Below, in pieces: positions 26,811-35,475 of a DNA stretch of 43,418 nucleotides. The translations under genes and the position numbers were made by a program. How positions within the stretch are numbered: the stretch's first letter is position 1; every line of letters begins with the position of its first letter. The DNA lies in NCBI GenBank assembly GCA_964454265.1, contig CAYVXD010000017.1, positions 1 through 43,418 of the forward strand, in the 5' to 3' direction. The DNA is from JAUWMI01 sp964454265. Lineage in GTDB: Bacteria > Sumerlaeota > Sumerlaeia > MWCT01 > JAUWMI01. The notes beneath the pieces were generated by a model that had not been told where the DNA came from, ran no database searches, and saw nothing but the letters and a program-made list of their open reading frames with translations.

Positions 26811-26862
26811 AATAACTGTCTGCTTTGGAGAGTATATGACAATTGGTTTTTTTTAGCACCAG

Positions 26863-29800
26863 CTATTTCTTGACAATCTTGACATTGTCAATCAGCAAGA
26901 CTCCTATGGTGGCCAGGTTGTCGCGAATTGACAAGGAATTGAGCTTGCGTGGAGGGCTGGCTAATTTGACGTTATCTGCAACAAGGTCGTTATCCACGTA
27001 CCCATTGACTGTTCCGTTATGCAGGTTAATCAGGTACCGAACGTGACGCCAGGTTTTCAGCTCGTACGGGGTCGGTTCGCCCTGGATTCGGAGCGTTGGT
27101 TTTGCCTTGGTCTCAGTCCGATGAATAATAGTATGGACTGATTGACGAAAGTCGTTGTCCTTTTCAATATAAAAGCCAAGTAAGTATTTATTTTTATCGT
27201 CGCAGCGAATATCGAACTCAATTTCGACTTCGCCGGTGACGTCTGGAAACTTGTACGTATAATATGCGGAACCGGCACCGGTCTTCTTCTCGAATTTCAG
27301 GTGCTGCTTTGATCCGGGCACTGGCGATTGGTTGCTCACAACAAGCGATGCGTATTCATAGTCTCCAGTCCAATTCTTTGGCTTTTCACCCAGAGGTTCG
27401 TTGTCAAAGTTCTGTTCGTAGACAGCTTTTGCGACTGCGGGCTCCTCCTCTTGTGTGGTAATGTCGTCGGGTTTTGGGGCAGCACCGGGCGCTGGAGACG
27501 GGGTTTCTTCTTTTGCAGGCGCCTGAGGTTCAGGTTGTTCTGCCAGAGGGGGAGGCTCCTCCTCAGCTGGGGGGATCTTTTGCGTTTCATCGGGAGCCTT
27601 CTCCGGGGCGCCAGGGAGACCTGCCGAGAGCAGCTCATCAATTCCCATATCAACGTCCATGCCACCACTGGTCAATTTTTCCTCTGCTCCGGTCTCTTCT
27701 GGTGTCGTTGGACCAAGATCAATACCGTCCAGGGTGATCGAGCTATAGAGTGGCTCCTCCTTTTTTTCTTCTTCTTTCTCCTTGGCCTCTGATGGTGTTG
27801 GCTCGAGCATGACATCCGGCTCCATCTCAACTGGAGTGGTTCTTTCGTCCTCTGCCGGTGCCGGTGCCACTTTTTCAACCGGTTCTTCCACTATTTCGCC
27901 TGCGGGCATTTGAGGCGTCACCGGTTCCATCTGATCCAGACTGACTGTATCAATTGTGATTTCTTCCTCTGATGGAATCTCCGGGGTAGGTTCTGGCTCG
28001 GGAGCAGGACGCGGCTCGAGTATTTGCTCGTCAAGGGTTTCAGGTATCGGTGCCGGCTCAGGAGGTGGCGCTGGCTCTTCCTCTACCTTAGGTTTGGATG
28101 GTTTCTTACGGCCGAGCGGTCTGCGCTTGGTCGGCTCGGGAATTTCCAGCGGAGCCTTTCCCTCCGCTAGTTCCAGGGGCGGCTGCATGGTGAGTTCTTG
28201 CACCTGGCGTAGTAGTTCACGATCGCGGCGGCGCGACCGCAGCATGATGAGAATAGTAATCAGGATGAGAACCAGCAACAGTCCTGCAATGGCGTAAGTG
28301 ATGTACTCCTGGCGAGATCTGCGCAAATCATCAGCTCGACGCTGTGTCTCAATCTTGCCACGCAGTCTACCAATGTTTTCAAGCGTGTTGCGATGCTCGG
28401 AGCTCTTCATATCAACCAGCATCTTCACGCTTTCCCATTTGGCAATGGCTGCCTCAAGGTTACCTTGCTGCTCGAGCTCCTGGGCGCTCTTCTTGGCGGC
28501 GCTAATCTCCTTGTTGCGCATTGAGGCAACAAATTCATCTTGTCCCTCAAAGAGAATATTCTGTCTCAGATTTTTAATCACTCCTTCCTTCAACTCAATT
28601 TTGGGATTGAAGGGGTCTATTTCTCGAACTTGGACTAAATAGGCCTCCGCGCGATCCCAGTTTTGCTCATCCATTGCCTTTTCGACCTGATCAAACAGTC
28701 GGAGGACCTGCTGTTGCGTGCGGTCTTGTTCCTCGGTTTTTTCGCGGATTAATCGGACGATTTGTTTTTGACCCTCCGTGAGTTGCGCGAATCTTCTCTT
28801 CAGGTCAATGACCTCCTGTGCCAGCACATCACCGGAGCGGAGCACCTGCTCCAGCCGGATAGTTTCAATGACGCGCTCTCTTTCTTCTGGAGTGAGCTGC
28901 TGCCATTCCGCCCTGACAGTCTCCGGTATAATTGGCTGAGCCGGCGTTGCTTTGGGTTTGGCTAGCGTGGGGGGTGGACTAATAGGAAGCCGCTCTGCCA
29001 CCTCTGCTACCCGGCTCGCTCGATACCCGTCTTGCGTCAGAACCGACGCGAGCTTCTTTGCTTCCGACTCAGTGGCAAACTGCATGACATAGACAATATA
29101 GCGATTCATGTCCTCTACAATATCAATACCTGCATAGCCGTCGCTTTCCAGCTGATCCTTCAGGTTTCGTGCATCGGGTTCCCGGCTAAACTCATTGACC
29201 ATGATGCGGAAATTCTTTTGGACTGTGGCACCGCCACCCGCGGCCAGTTGTGCTGCGCCACCAGCCATCATAACAATGTCGCCGGGGCTGAGACCCTCCT
29301 CAGTCAGAAACTGCTTTGCACCCTCGGCCTCATTGGTGGACAGGTAGTTGCCCTGAAGCACGGTAACACCTTGATCGGCCTGAATCAGATGCACCGGCGC
29401 ATAGCCCCACCCTTCAAGTTGTTTCTTCAACCGTTGCGCAATGGTCTCGTCCAGCTGCGTGCCAATAGTAATGCGGTAGGTAGCACCTGCTTCTTCAGAG
29501 GGAGGAGATGGTGTCGGAGCCGCTGGAACCTCTGGCATTGGTTGCTCAGGAGGAGCAGCCGGCGAGATTGCCAGTGCTTGCACAGGTGCACCAAGATTCT
29601 GGACAATCACATTGTCGAAGAAGAGAAAGTTATCCCACTGACCAATACCGCCACTGCCGCGGGAGAACTCAGCGTCTGTAGCACTTATCGAAACGGCTCC
29701 GGCGTAACTAAGCGAAATCTCGCTTCCCTTGAAACTCAGCACGAAGTGCTTGCTATCCGCAGGCGACTTTCCTCTTTCAATTGATGGGATAGTGATCCCG

Positions 29801-30252
29801 CCCACGCCGTCCACTGCTTTCGCCAGCATGATACGATTGCCAGCGCTGACCTTTTCAATAGTCAGCACGCGCTTATCCTGATAGGTCTCCAGGTAGCCTT
29901 CGTAGTGGTTGTTTGGGTCTTGCCAGCGGCCAACGAGGATGGTTTTCCCATTGGCCTGGGGCGCGAGCATCCAGGCATCTACTTGCAGCTGGTAATCAGT
30001 CCAGTCTGCCGCGCCGGGAACATTGATCAGAGCGTAGGAATAGGTTCCCAAGATATCGTCCCCATTCCCTGTGGCAAACTGCCCATTCTGGAGATACCAG
30101 AAGCCAACAGCCGGCGCATTTAACGTTACCCAATGCTGGGGTTTGCTGCCATCCATCCCCGTGAAGGTATCTGAGAAGAGTACCTGGGCCTGTGCCATCC
30201 CAGCGATCAGAAACACGGCTAGCACAGAAATGAGACATAAGAACTTTTTCAT
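26863..30252 (-). CDS. Membrane protein: LamG-like, two SPOR-like domains, coiled coil, TM helix, Pro/Glu linker, second LamG-like domain
   Basis: 1129 residues. The signal peptide is 1-22 (...GMAQA-QV). Residues 24-220 are a concanavalin-like (LamG/DUF1080-type) fold (SDTFTG, YQLQVDAWM, FLFFDNVIVQN). About 257-330 and 345-418 are two SPOR-like repeats (YRITIGTQLDETIAQRLKKQ; FRIMVNEFSREPDARNLKDQ); true SPOR domains bind peptidoglycan denuded of stem peptides. About 445-650 is helical with a TPR-like segment. A TM helix lies at 651-671, followed by basic residues. About 690-940 is low-complexity Pro/Glu with LDGIDLG and MGIDELLS motifs. Residues 942-1129 form a second LamG-like fold (YEQNFDNEPLGEKPKNW, LLIDNVKIV). 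With an N-terminal signal and one TM helix, the last domain should be cytoplasmic, which is odd for a lectin fold. AAGGGGGA precedes the ATG. Confidence 0.85.
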   Translation of the reverse strand: MKKFLCLISVLAVFLIAGMAQAQVLFSDTFTGMDGSKPQHWVTLNAPAVGFWYLQNGQFATGNGDDILGTYSYALINVPGAADWTDYQLQVDAWMLAPQANGKTILVGRWQDPNNHYEGYLETYQDKRVLTIEKVSAGNRIMLAKAVDGVGGITIPSIERGKSPADSKHFVLSFKGSEISLSYAGAVSISATDAEFSRGSGGIGQWDNFLFFDNVIVQNLGAPVQALAISPAAPPEQPMPEVPAAPTPSPPSEEAGATYRITIGTQLDETIAQRLKKQLEGWGYAPVHLIQADQGVTVLQGNYLSTNEAEGAKQFLTEEGLSPGDIVMMAGGAAQLAAGGGATVQKNFRIMVNEFSREPDARNLKDQLESDGYAGIDIVEDMNRYIVYVMQFATESEAKKLASVLTQDGYRASRVAEVAERLPISPPPTLAKPKATPAQPIIPETVRAEWQQLTPEERERVIETIRLEQVLRSGDVLAQEVIDLKRRFAQLTEGQKQIVRLIREKTEEQDRTQQQVLRLFDQVEKAMDEQNWDRAEAYLVQVREIDPFNPKIELKEGVIKNLRQNILFEGQDEFVASMRNKEISAAKKSAQELEQQGNLEAAIAKWESVKMLVDMKSSEHRNTLENIGRLRGKIETQRRADDLRRSRQEYITYAIAGLLLVLILITILIMLRSRRRDRELLRQVQELTMQPPLELAEGKAPLEIPEPTKRRPLGRKKPSKPKVEEEPAPPPEPAPIPETLDEQILEPRPAPEPEPTPEIPSEEEITIDTVSLDQMEPVTPQMPAGEIVEEPVEKVAPAPAEDERTTPVEMEPDVMLEPTPSEAKEKEEEKKEEPLYSSITLDGIDLGPTTPEETGAEEKLTSGGMDVDMGIDELLSAGLPGAPEKAPDETQKIPPAEEEPPPLAEQPEPQAPAKEETPSPAPGAAPKPDDITTQEEEPAVAKAVYEQNFDNEPLGEKPKNWTGDYEYASLVVSNQSPVPGSKQHLKFEKKTGAGSAYYTYKFPDVTGEVEIEFDIRCDDKNKYLLGFYIEKDNDFRQSVHTIIHRTETKAKPTLRIQGEPTPYELKTWRHVRYLINLHNGTVNGYVDNDLVADNVKLASPPRKLNSLSIRDNLATIGVLLIDNVKIVKK

Positions 30253-30287
30253 TCTAAAAATCCCCCTTTCGAATTATCTTTCCATAA

Positions 30288-30316
30288 GACATATGTCCAA
30301 ATCAGCTTGATGTCAA
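30288..30316 (-). promoter_or_regulatory. Sigma70-like promoter of the LamG-SPOR gene
   Basis: On the minus strand, TTGACA (30316-30311), 17-nt spacer, TATGTC (30293-30288), giving a leader of about 30 nt before the ribosome-binding site and ATG at 30252. Confidence 0.45.
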
Positions 30317-30800
30317 TATCCAAAAGATGCCCAACGGGTTGTGAATAGGCAAGTTGTTGCAGGGCTTTTCATGCGACGGAATTAAAATCGAAGTTTATTT
30401 TTTTACCGCCCTGAGAGTCAAGCAAAAAAGCCGCCCTTATCGAATCATCAGGCAAGACTGATTGTGGGGAATAGGAAAATGAACCGTCCGCGAGTTGCTG
30501 TAGATACTTAACTTGTAAATACAAAGCCATTCCAGAGGAGACGCTGATGGTGAAGGACTTTGAGGACGTTCAAAGTCCGCAAATGGAGCTGAAAACAGCC
30601 GGTCAGCATTTAACTGCCCATGCAAGGAGTATGTGAGAAGACGGCCCAGCAGACTTGGCCGAGGTACTGATAAAATGGAGGTCTTTGGGTAAATCTTTCC
30701 GGATGGAAATCGTCTGTCGCTAAGCTTGCGCGTATTGCCCAGGAGCAGCCCAAGAGCGCACCGGGAATGCTGCTCCCATGCGGTGGACCTGGAACGATTA
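30317..30800. other. Intergenic gap with one hairpin, no gene seen
   Basis: About 480 nt without a believable frame. The only structure I see is GGACTTTGA-6 nt-TCAAAGTCC at 30555-30578, a perfect 9-bp stem. It is about 220 nt downstream of the mqnA stop and lacks a T-run, so a terminator role is doubtful. Confidence 0.5.
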
Positions 30801-31631
30801 TCATGCGCGGTAAAACTTGAGCTCGACGTGCGGTGGACACAGGCCCTGTGCGGCCAGGAGCTCCTGGAAGCGTCTGATGCCCCTGAGCTCGCACTCGCCG
30901 AGGTCGTATTGCATGTTTCGGCTCAGGTACTGGTAACAGAGCGATTCAGGAATGTTCAGGTGCTGGCTTTCTGCGCGCGCAATGTCTGCAAGGTGTTTCA
31001 GGCCGTCCTGTTTACTTCGCACGAGCACGCGGTCGAAACCCCGCAGATGTTGGCCTTCTCGCACTCCCCAGAAGGCAAATACGAATGGAAGACCACTGAG
31101 CTGGTGCCATGCCTCGCCGAGGTCATAGCGGTACGGAAACGGTTCTTGCACCTGCATGGCAGCGTTGCCAATGATGAGAAACGCGTCGCAGGAGCTCTCC
31201 TTGGAGAGCGGAAAGCAGGAGATCGGTTCTTCAGAAAGCGTTAGCACTGGGCTGATTTGAAAGTGCTCGCGCAGTAGCACGCGGAACAAGGCAATGGAGC
31301 TCAACGAGCTACGATCAAGCAGCACTGAGCTAATCTGTTCCACTGGCACCTTTGAGAAAAGCACTACACTCCGCGCTTCACCCTTGCAGGCAATTGAGAT
31401 GCCGGGCACAATGCTATAGCCGGGATGATGAAAGTATGCGGCCACCGGAATAATGCCCACGTCAACCTGGCCAGCATCGAGCATCGCCGTAAGGTCACGA
31501 GGCACTGCCGCTATGACCTCAAGGCCAGGCGCCAGAGCTTCAATGTTCCAGATCAGTGGCTTGACGTTCAGATAAGGCACTACGCCGAGGTGCAGGCCAG
31601 CGTATGGGTTGGGTTTAGCATGGGTGTTCAT
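30801..31631 (-). CDS. mqnA: Menaquinone biosynthesis protein MqnA (chorismate dehydratase)
   Basis: 276 residues, normal for the family. The N-terminal GVVPYLNVKPLIW segment (about 16-28), DVGIIPVAAYF, and DLGEAWHQLSGLPFVFAFW (about 169-187) are MqnA signatures within the periplasmic-binding-protein-like fold. MqnA converts chorismate to 3-[(1-carboxyvinyl)oxy]benzoate, the first step of the futalosine route to menaquinone in the cytoplasm. MqnD is related but differs in these motifs. It begins 15 nt after the upstream methyltransferase stop, so it is probably the last gene of that operon. No other mqn gene is in the window. The ribosome-binding site is weak. Confidence 0.9.
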   Translation of the reverse strand: MNTHAKPNPYAGLHLGVVPYLNVKPLIWNIEALAPGLEVIAAVPRDLTAMLDAGQVDVGIIPVAAYFHHPGYSIVPGISIACKGEARSVVLFSKVPVEQISSVLLDRSSLSSIALFRVLLREHFQISPVLTLSEEPISCFPLSKESSCDAFLIIGNAAMQVQEPFPYRYDLGEAWHQLSGLPFVFAFWGVREGQHLRGFDRVLVRSKQDGLKHLADIARAESQHLNIPESLCYQYLSRNMQYDLGECELRGIRRFQELLAAQGLCPPHVELKFYRA

Positions 31632-31646
31632 AGGTGGTTCTTACCG

Positions 31647-33251
31647 TTAAACAACGCGAATTCGTTTGATACCGACGCCGATCTCGCGAGCGTCTTCAAC
31701 GCCGAAAATATCACATGGTCGGAACAAACCGTTCTGATGCAGATGTACCTCCAGGACAGATTTGTCTGGCACCGGCGTTAAATTCACCCGCAAGGTCTGC
31801 CAGCCTGGCTTGATGCTATGCTCCAAGGTCAGCGGGATATCATTGACGACAATGGAGAGGGTAAACCGCCCGGCCACACGACGCGGCACTCCAAAGAGCT
31901 CGATCTCCAGCTGGGATGCCGCTGGATCGCCTTGCAGGAAGCAAATTGCATCGCTAAGGGGATAGCGAGCTTTCTCGACGCCAATGATTTCGGGCGGCCG
32001 CCATCCCACGCGGTTCAGATGCGAGAGATCCTTATAGAAATCGATTTCCTGTTTCAATGCGGCGGCAGGAATTTGGCTGCGAATGACTCGCCGTAATACC
32101 GGAAGATTCTTTTCAAATGCAAAGATGAGCTCGGCCAGCGGTTCGGGTAGGATAGTTGATAGGTTCGACCCCTCCGGTATTGGTGTTGTGCGCAACTTCG
32201 CTGGCACCCTCCGCACGCGCCGTATCTTTGTTGCGTAAATATTCACCACGCATCCCAACCAGACGAATGGTAGCAAGCCGCAGCGCGAGGACGCACGCAT
32301 ACCGGCATACTGCTGTGGGTCAGGATGAAGGTTGAAACGTCTGAGCAGTTTGCTGACTCGGTGTCCGAATGCCGGACTGTAGCATTCAATCGAAATCTCC
32401 CCGAAGCCGGTTTTGCGCAGTGCCTGCCAGAATGTAAAAACCGTAGGCGCCTTCTCGTTGATTCCTTCCTGGTAGTCGAGCAAATAGTCGAGGTACTGCT
32501 TTTCGCTATCCAGAACCGAGCGTCCGGGTTCGCAGACAATGACCAATGATCCTGCGGGCTTCAGGATGCGTGCCATTTCCGCAAAGGCACTTGGGATATC
32601 GGGCAGATGATGCATCGTTGAGCGGCAGAAGACCACATCAAACGTCTCGTCATCGAATGGAAGTAATGTTGCCTCACACACGACACGACGCAGCCCTGCA
32701 GCATCGGCATCAATTGGCGCTATCCCGTCAAATGCTTGATAGAAATCGTGAACCTCCTCTGTATGCAGCGAAAAGAGACGCGGATTGAGAAGGTCGAGCG
32801 GTGAGAAATCCGTCGCTACTACTCGCGCCCCTTTTTGACTCAGCACGTAGGAGGTTTCGCACATCCCCGCTCCCACATCGCAGATCAGTGGCCTTTTGCT
32901 GAAGTCAATGCGGCTGATCCCGCTGTAGAACGTTGTCCGGTAGATGTGAATCGAACTTGAAAACTCGCTGAATTTCTCTTCCAGGCGGTCCCGCTCAATG
33001 CGGCGCTGCCGGAGCCGCTCGTAAAAGTGCGAGTACATGAGGAGCTCGTGAATGGTATGGAGAGTTTGAGGGCCACGCGTTACCAGGTATGGAATTCCGT
33101 TACGGATCGGGTAGCGATCGGTGCACTTTGCGCAATCTAGATGCTCTTCAGCGGAGCTCAGCTCGTCAACCACCCGAGCGTTGGCAAACCGGCAGCCGCA
33201 GCGCGGACATCGGATTATCTCTGCGAGCGGGAGCTGGAGATTTGAAACCAT
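31647..33251 (-). CDS. Zinc-ribbon SAM-dependent methyltransferase with C-terminal beta domain
   Basis: About 534 residues from the ATG at 33251. A Trm112-like zinc ribbon comes first (CPRCGCRF ... CAKCTDRYPIRNGIPYLV). A class I methyltransferase follows with motif I CDVGAGMCE, the acidic end of strand 2 VVATDFS, a FDVVFCRSTMHHLP motif IV region and LKPAGSLVIVCEPG. The last 170 residues are beta-rich (FGVPRRVAGRFTLSIVV, KPGWQTLRVNL) and look like a carbohydrate-binding or accessory fold. Such proteins often methylate sugars or lipids; the substrate here is unknown. An in-frame TTG at 33278 would add nine residues, but it abuts a GC-rich palindrome and has no ribosome-binding site. It lies between the TMTC-like transferase gene (217 nt upstream) and mqnA. 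Confidence 0.8.
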   Translation of the reverse strand: MVSNLQLPLAEIIRCPRCGCRFANARVVDELSSAEEHLDCAKCTDRYPIRNGIPYLVTRGPQTLHTIHELLMYSHFYERLRQRRIERDRLEEKFSEFSSSIHIYRTTFYSGISRIDFSKRPLICDVGAGMCETSYVLSQKGARVVATDFSPLDLLNPRLFSLHTEEVHDFYQAFDGIAPIDADAAGLRRVVCEATLLPFDDETFDVVFCRSTMHHLPDIPSAFAEMARILKPAGSLVIVCEPGRSVLDSEKQYLDYLLDYQEGINEKAPTVFTFWQALRKTGFGEISIECYSPAFGHRVSKLLRRFNLHPDPQQYAGMRASSRCGLLPFVWLGCVVNIYATKIRRVRRVPAKLRTTPIPEGSNLSTILPEPLAELIFAFEKNLPVLRRVIRSQIPAAALKQEIDFYKDLSHLNRVGWRPPEIIGVEKARYPLSDAICFLQGDPAASQLEIELFGVPRRVAGRFTLSIVVNDIPLTLEHSIKPGWQTLRVNLTPVPDKSVLEVHLHQNGLFRPCDIFGVEDAREIGVGIKRIRVV

Positions 33252-33289
33252 GAGTGTGTGGGTTACTTTCTCTTTCAACGGGCGAGCCG

Positions 33290-33303
33290 CCCGCCGCGGC
33301 GGG
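33290..33303. repeat. GC-rich perfect palindrome CCCGCCGCGGCGGG
   Basis: 14-bp perfect palindrome inside a longer imperfect one (GGCGAGCC ... GGGTCGCTCC) between the TMTC-like and methyltransferase genes. It may be a dispersed element or a processing or termination hairpin on the polycistronic transcript. Confidence 0.5.
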
Positions 33304-33468
33304 TCGCTCCTATATCAATCCAGGATGAGGCTCCAGGAACGACGAGCCCTGCACCTTTGAAGTTGCGACAACCGATGCAGACGGTCTGTCGCGGAACAGA
33401 ACCGATTTTGCGTGTCTTACCTAAAAGCTGTCAACCACTTCCTTCTCCGAGATAGCTCGGACGATGTG

Positions 33469-35475
33469 TCACGGTGTTTGTGCTTCAAGTTGTTGTCCCT
33501 TTGCCTGACTGACAACCCTTTCTAGCTTTTCGAGATTCTTAATTGCTTCAGTATTGGTCGGATCTATGTCGAGCGCATATTTCCACTCCTTGCGGGCAAG
33601 CTCGAATTGGTCCAGATTTGCATAGGCTGATCCCAGGCTTATGTGGTACCTGGGATCGTTCGATTTAAAGCGGATGGCCGTTTTAAAATAATCTGCAGCC
33701 TGTTGATACTCGCGGGTCAATGCATAGGTCAGGCCAATGCCGTAGTAAAACACGTCGAGATATTTCCAGTTGTGCGGATACTGGTTGAGGCCTTCCTGGT
33801 AGAGCCTTCGCGCCTCCAGATAATCCGGCTCTTTTGCCTCAATCAGCAGGGTGGCAAGATTAACGTAGGCTTCATAATACGTGGGATTTTTCTTGATGGT
33901 CAGGCTGTAGAACTCAATTGCCCTCTGCTCGTAAGAGGCGGCATGGTCGAGATAGCGCTCAGATTGGCTGAATTTGCCCTGCACTTTCAACACATTGCCT
34001 TTCTTCAGCACCTCTTTCCGTTTATCAGCATATGAGTGCGCCAGGCCGTAGTACGCATCGCTGTTTGTCGGTGCAACACGCATGACCGTTTTCCAGAACG
34101 CCACTTCATCCTTCCAGTCGCTATTCCTGACGGCCGAACGCAACGCATAGAGCAATATCAGGCATACGAAGATGGCCCACGCGAACTGCGCGGCTACGCG
34201 TTTTGGTCTGGTCCTGGTGCCGTATCTCTCCACTCCTCTTGCCAGCACTCCGCCAACCACGGCACAGAACGCGATTGAGGGTAAGTAAAGAAATCGCTCG
34301 GCCATGATGTCGCCAAAGGGAACAATATTCGATACGGGAAGCAGCGTGATCAGAAACCAGAGCAAGGCAATGGCCAGCGGGTGGCGCCGAGCTGCAGCGT
34401 ATACACTCAGCCCCAGGTACCCGATGATAGTTGCCAGGCCGATAAGCACCCAGAACGACAGAATTGTCTTAGCCGCCTCAATGAAGTAGTGGTCGAACAG
34501 CAGAATAGGGAAGTTATAATCCGCATTGAGCGTGAGCGGAAAGATCAAGAGCTTAAGGTAGAGGAAAAAGACAATTGGCATTGACATAATGAATTGAATA
34601 CCAGGCCGCTGTGCAAAGTATGTCATGTCTTTGCGGATGCCAATTTCCTCGACTACCCATACCCGAATAGTCATGTAAAGAATTGCAACCGCGAGGTAAG
34701 GGAGGTACGTGTGCACGTATGCGGCAATGCGAGAGGGAAAGATGCGGCTGTTGAGGGAATTTTCTTTGCGCAGGTTCTCCAGCATGATCAAGACGATCGG
34801 CAGGACGATCGCCGTCTCTTTGCTCAGGAGAGCGCAGAAGAAGCAGGCGAGCGAAAGGAGTGTGGGTGTTGACGTATAGGTCTCACCCGGGGTGCGTCGC
34901 AGGTAGAAGAGAATCGCCAGAAGAAAGAAAAGGGCACAGAGCGATTCAGCACGGCCCACAATTGAGGCTACCACCTCCACGTGTACCGGATGCACGGCGA
35001 AAATGGCTGCTGCAAAAAAGGGAAGGTAGCGCGACGGGTGCAGCCGCTTGATAAGAAGATAGATCAAGATGCAGACGCCGAAATGAATAAGAAGATTGGT
35101 GATATGAAATGGTAGGGTGCTTACTTCTGGTGGAAAACCATACAGTGCAAATGGACTTTCTCGGAGCCCAATGGCGCGATCTACCATAAACGACAGCTCC
35201 ACGAGCGGCCGATAGAGCGACAGGTCGGGCATATGGGGCGGGAATGGCTTGGTAAAGATCTCTTTTAGGTACTTGAGATCAGTAATATATTTATTCTCGG
35301 CGATGTACGGACGATCGTCGAACGTGAACTCATTGGTGAGGGAATTAGCAAAGCTCAGCAGCACGAGTAGCCCGAGAAGCCCTATTGCGTACTTGTCAGC
35401 AAGCCAGTATCGAGGGCTTCCGACAGCATCAGGTGCGGCCTTCTGGCTGGTGCGCTTATCCTTTTTGCGGACCAC
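33469..35475 (-). CDS. TMTC-like GT-C glycosyltransferase with C-terminal TPRs
   Basis: 668 residues. After a basic cytoplasmic N-terminus and the first TM helix (about 28-45), the luminal-type loop carries FDDRPYI (Asp53-Asp54), the acidic pair of GT-C enzymes. The segment HPVHVEVVASIVGRAESLCA is diagnostic of the TMTC/DUF1736 family. About ten TM helices run to residue 440, then about five TPR units (455-650). Eukaryotic TMTC1-4 O-mannosylate cadherins using dolichyl-phosphate mannose; a bacterial member would transfer a sugar from a polyprenyl-phosphate donor to exported proteins or glycans, by inference. The start is GTG 35475, behind AGGAGG. It overlaps the preceding methyltransferase gene by 20 nt, implying translational coupling. 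Confidence 0.9.
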   Translation of the reverse strand: MVRKKDKRTSQKAAPDAVGSPRYWLADKYAIGLLGLLVLLSFANSLTNEFTFDDRPYIAENKYITDLKYLKEIFTKPFPPHMPDLSLYRPLVELSFMVDRAIGLRESPFALYGFPPEVSTLPFHITNLLIHFGVCILIYLLIKRLHPSRYLPFFAAAIFAVHPVHVEVVASIVGRAESLCALFFLLAILFYLRRTPGETYTSTPTLLSLACFFCALLSKETAIVLPIVLIMLENLRKENSLNSRIFPSRIAAYVHTYLPYLAVAILYMTIRVWVVEEIGIRKDMTYFAQRPGIQFIMSMPIVFFLYLKLLIFPLTLNADYNFPILLFDHYFIEAAKTILSFWVLIGLATIIGYLGLSVYAAARRHPLAIALLWFLITLLPVSNIVPFGDIMAERFLYLPSIAFCAVVGGVLARGVERYGTRTRPKRVAAQFAWAIFVCLILLYALRSAVRNSDWKDEVAFWKTVMRVAPTNSDAYYGLAHSYADKRKEVLKKGNVLKVQGKFSQSERYLDHAASYEQRAIEFYSLTIKKNPTYYEAYVNLATLLIEAKEPDYLEARRLYQEGLNQYPHNWKYLDVFYYGIGLTYALTREYQQAADYFKTAIRFKSNDPRYHISLGSAYANLDQFELARKEWKYALDIDPTNTEAIKNLEKLERVVSQAKGQQLEAQTP

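Noticed and set aside
29032..29784. 250-codon plus-strand frame over the LamG-SPOR gene
   Set aside because: Antisense to a gene with clear signal peptide and domains; low-quality protein composition.
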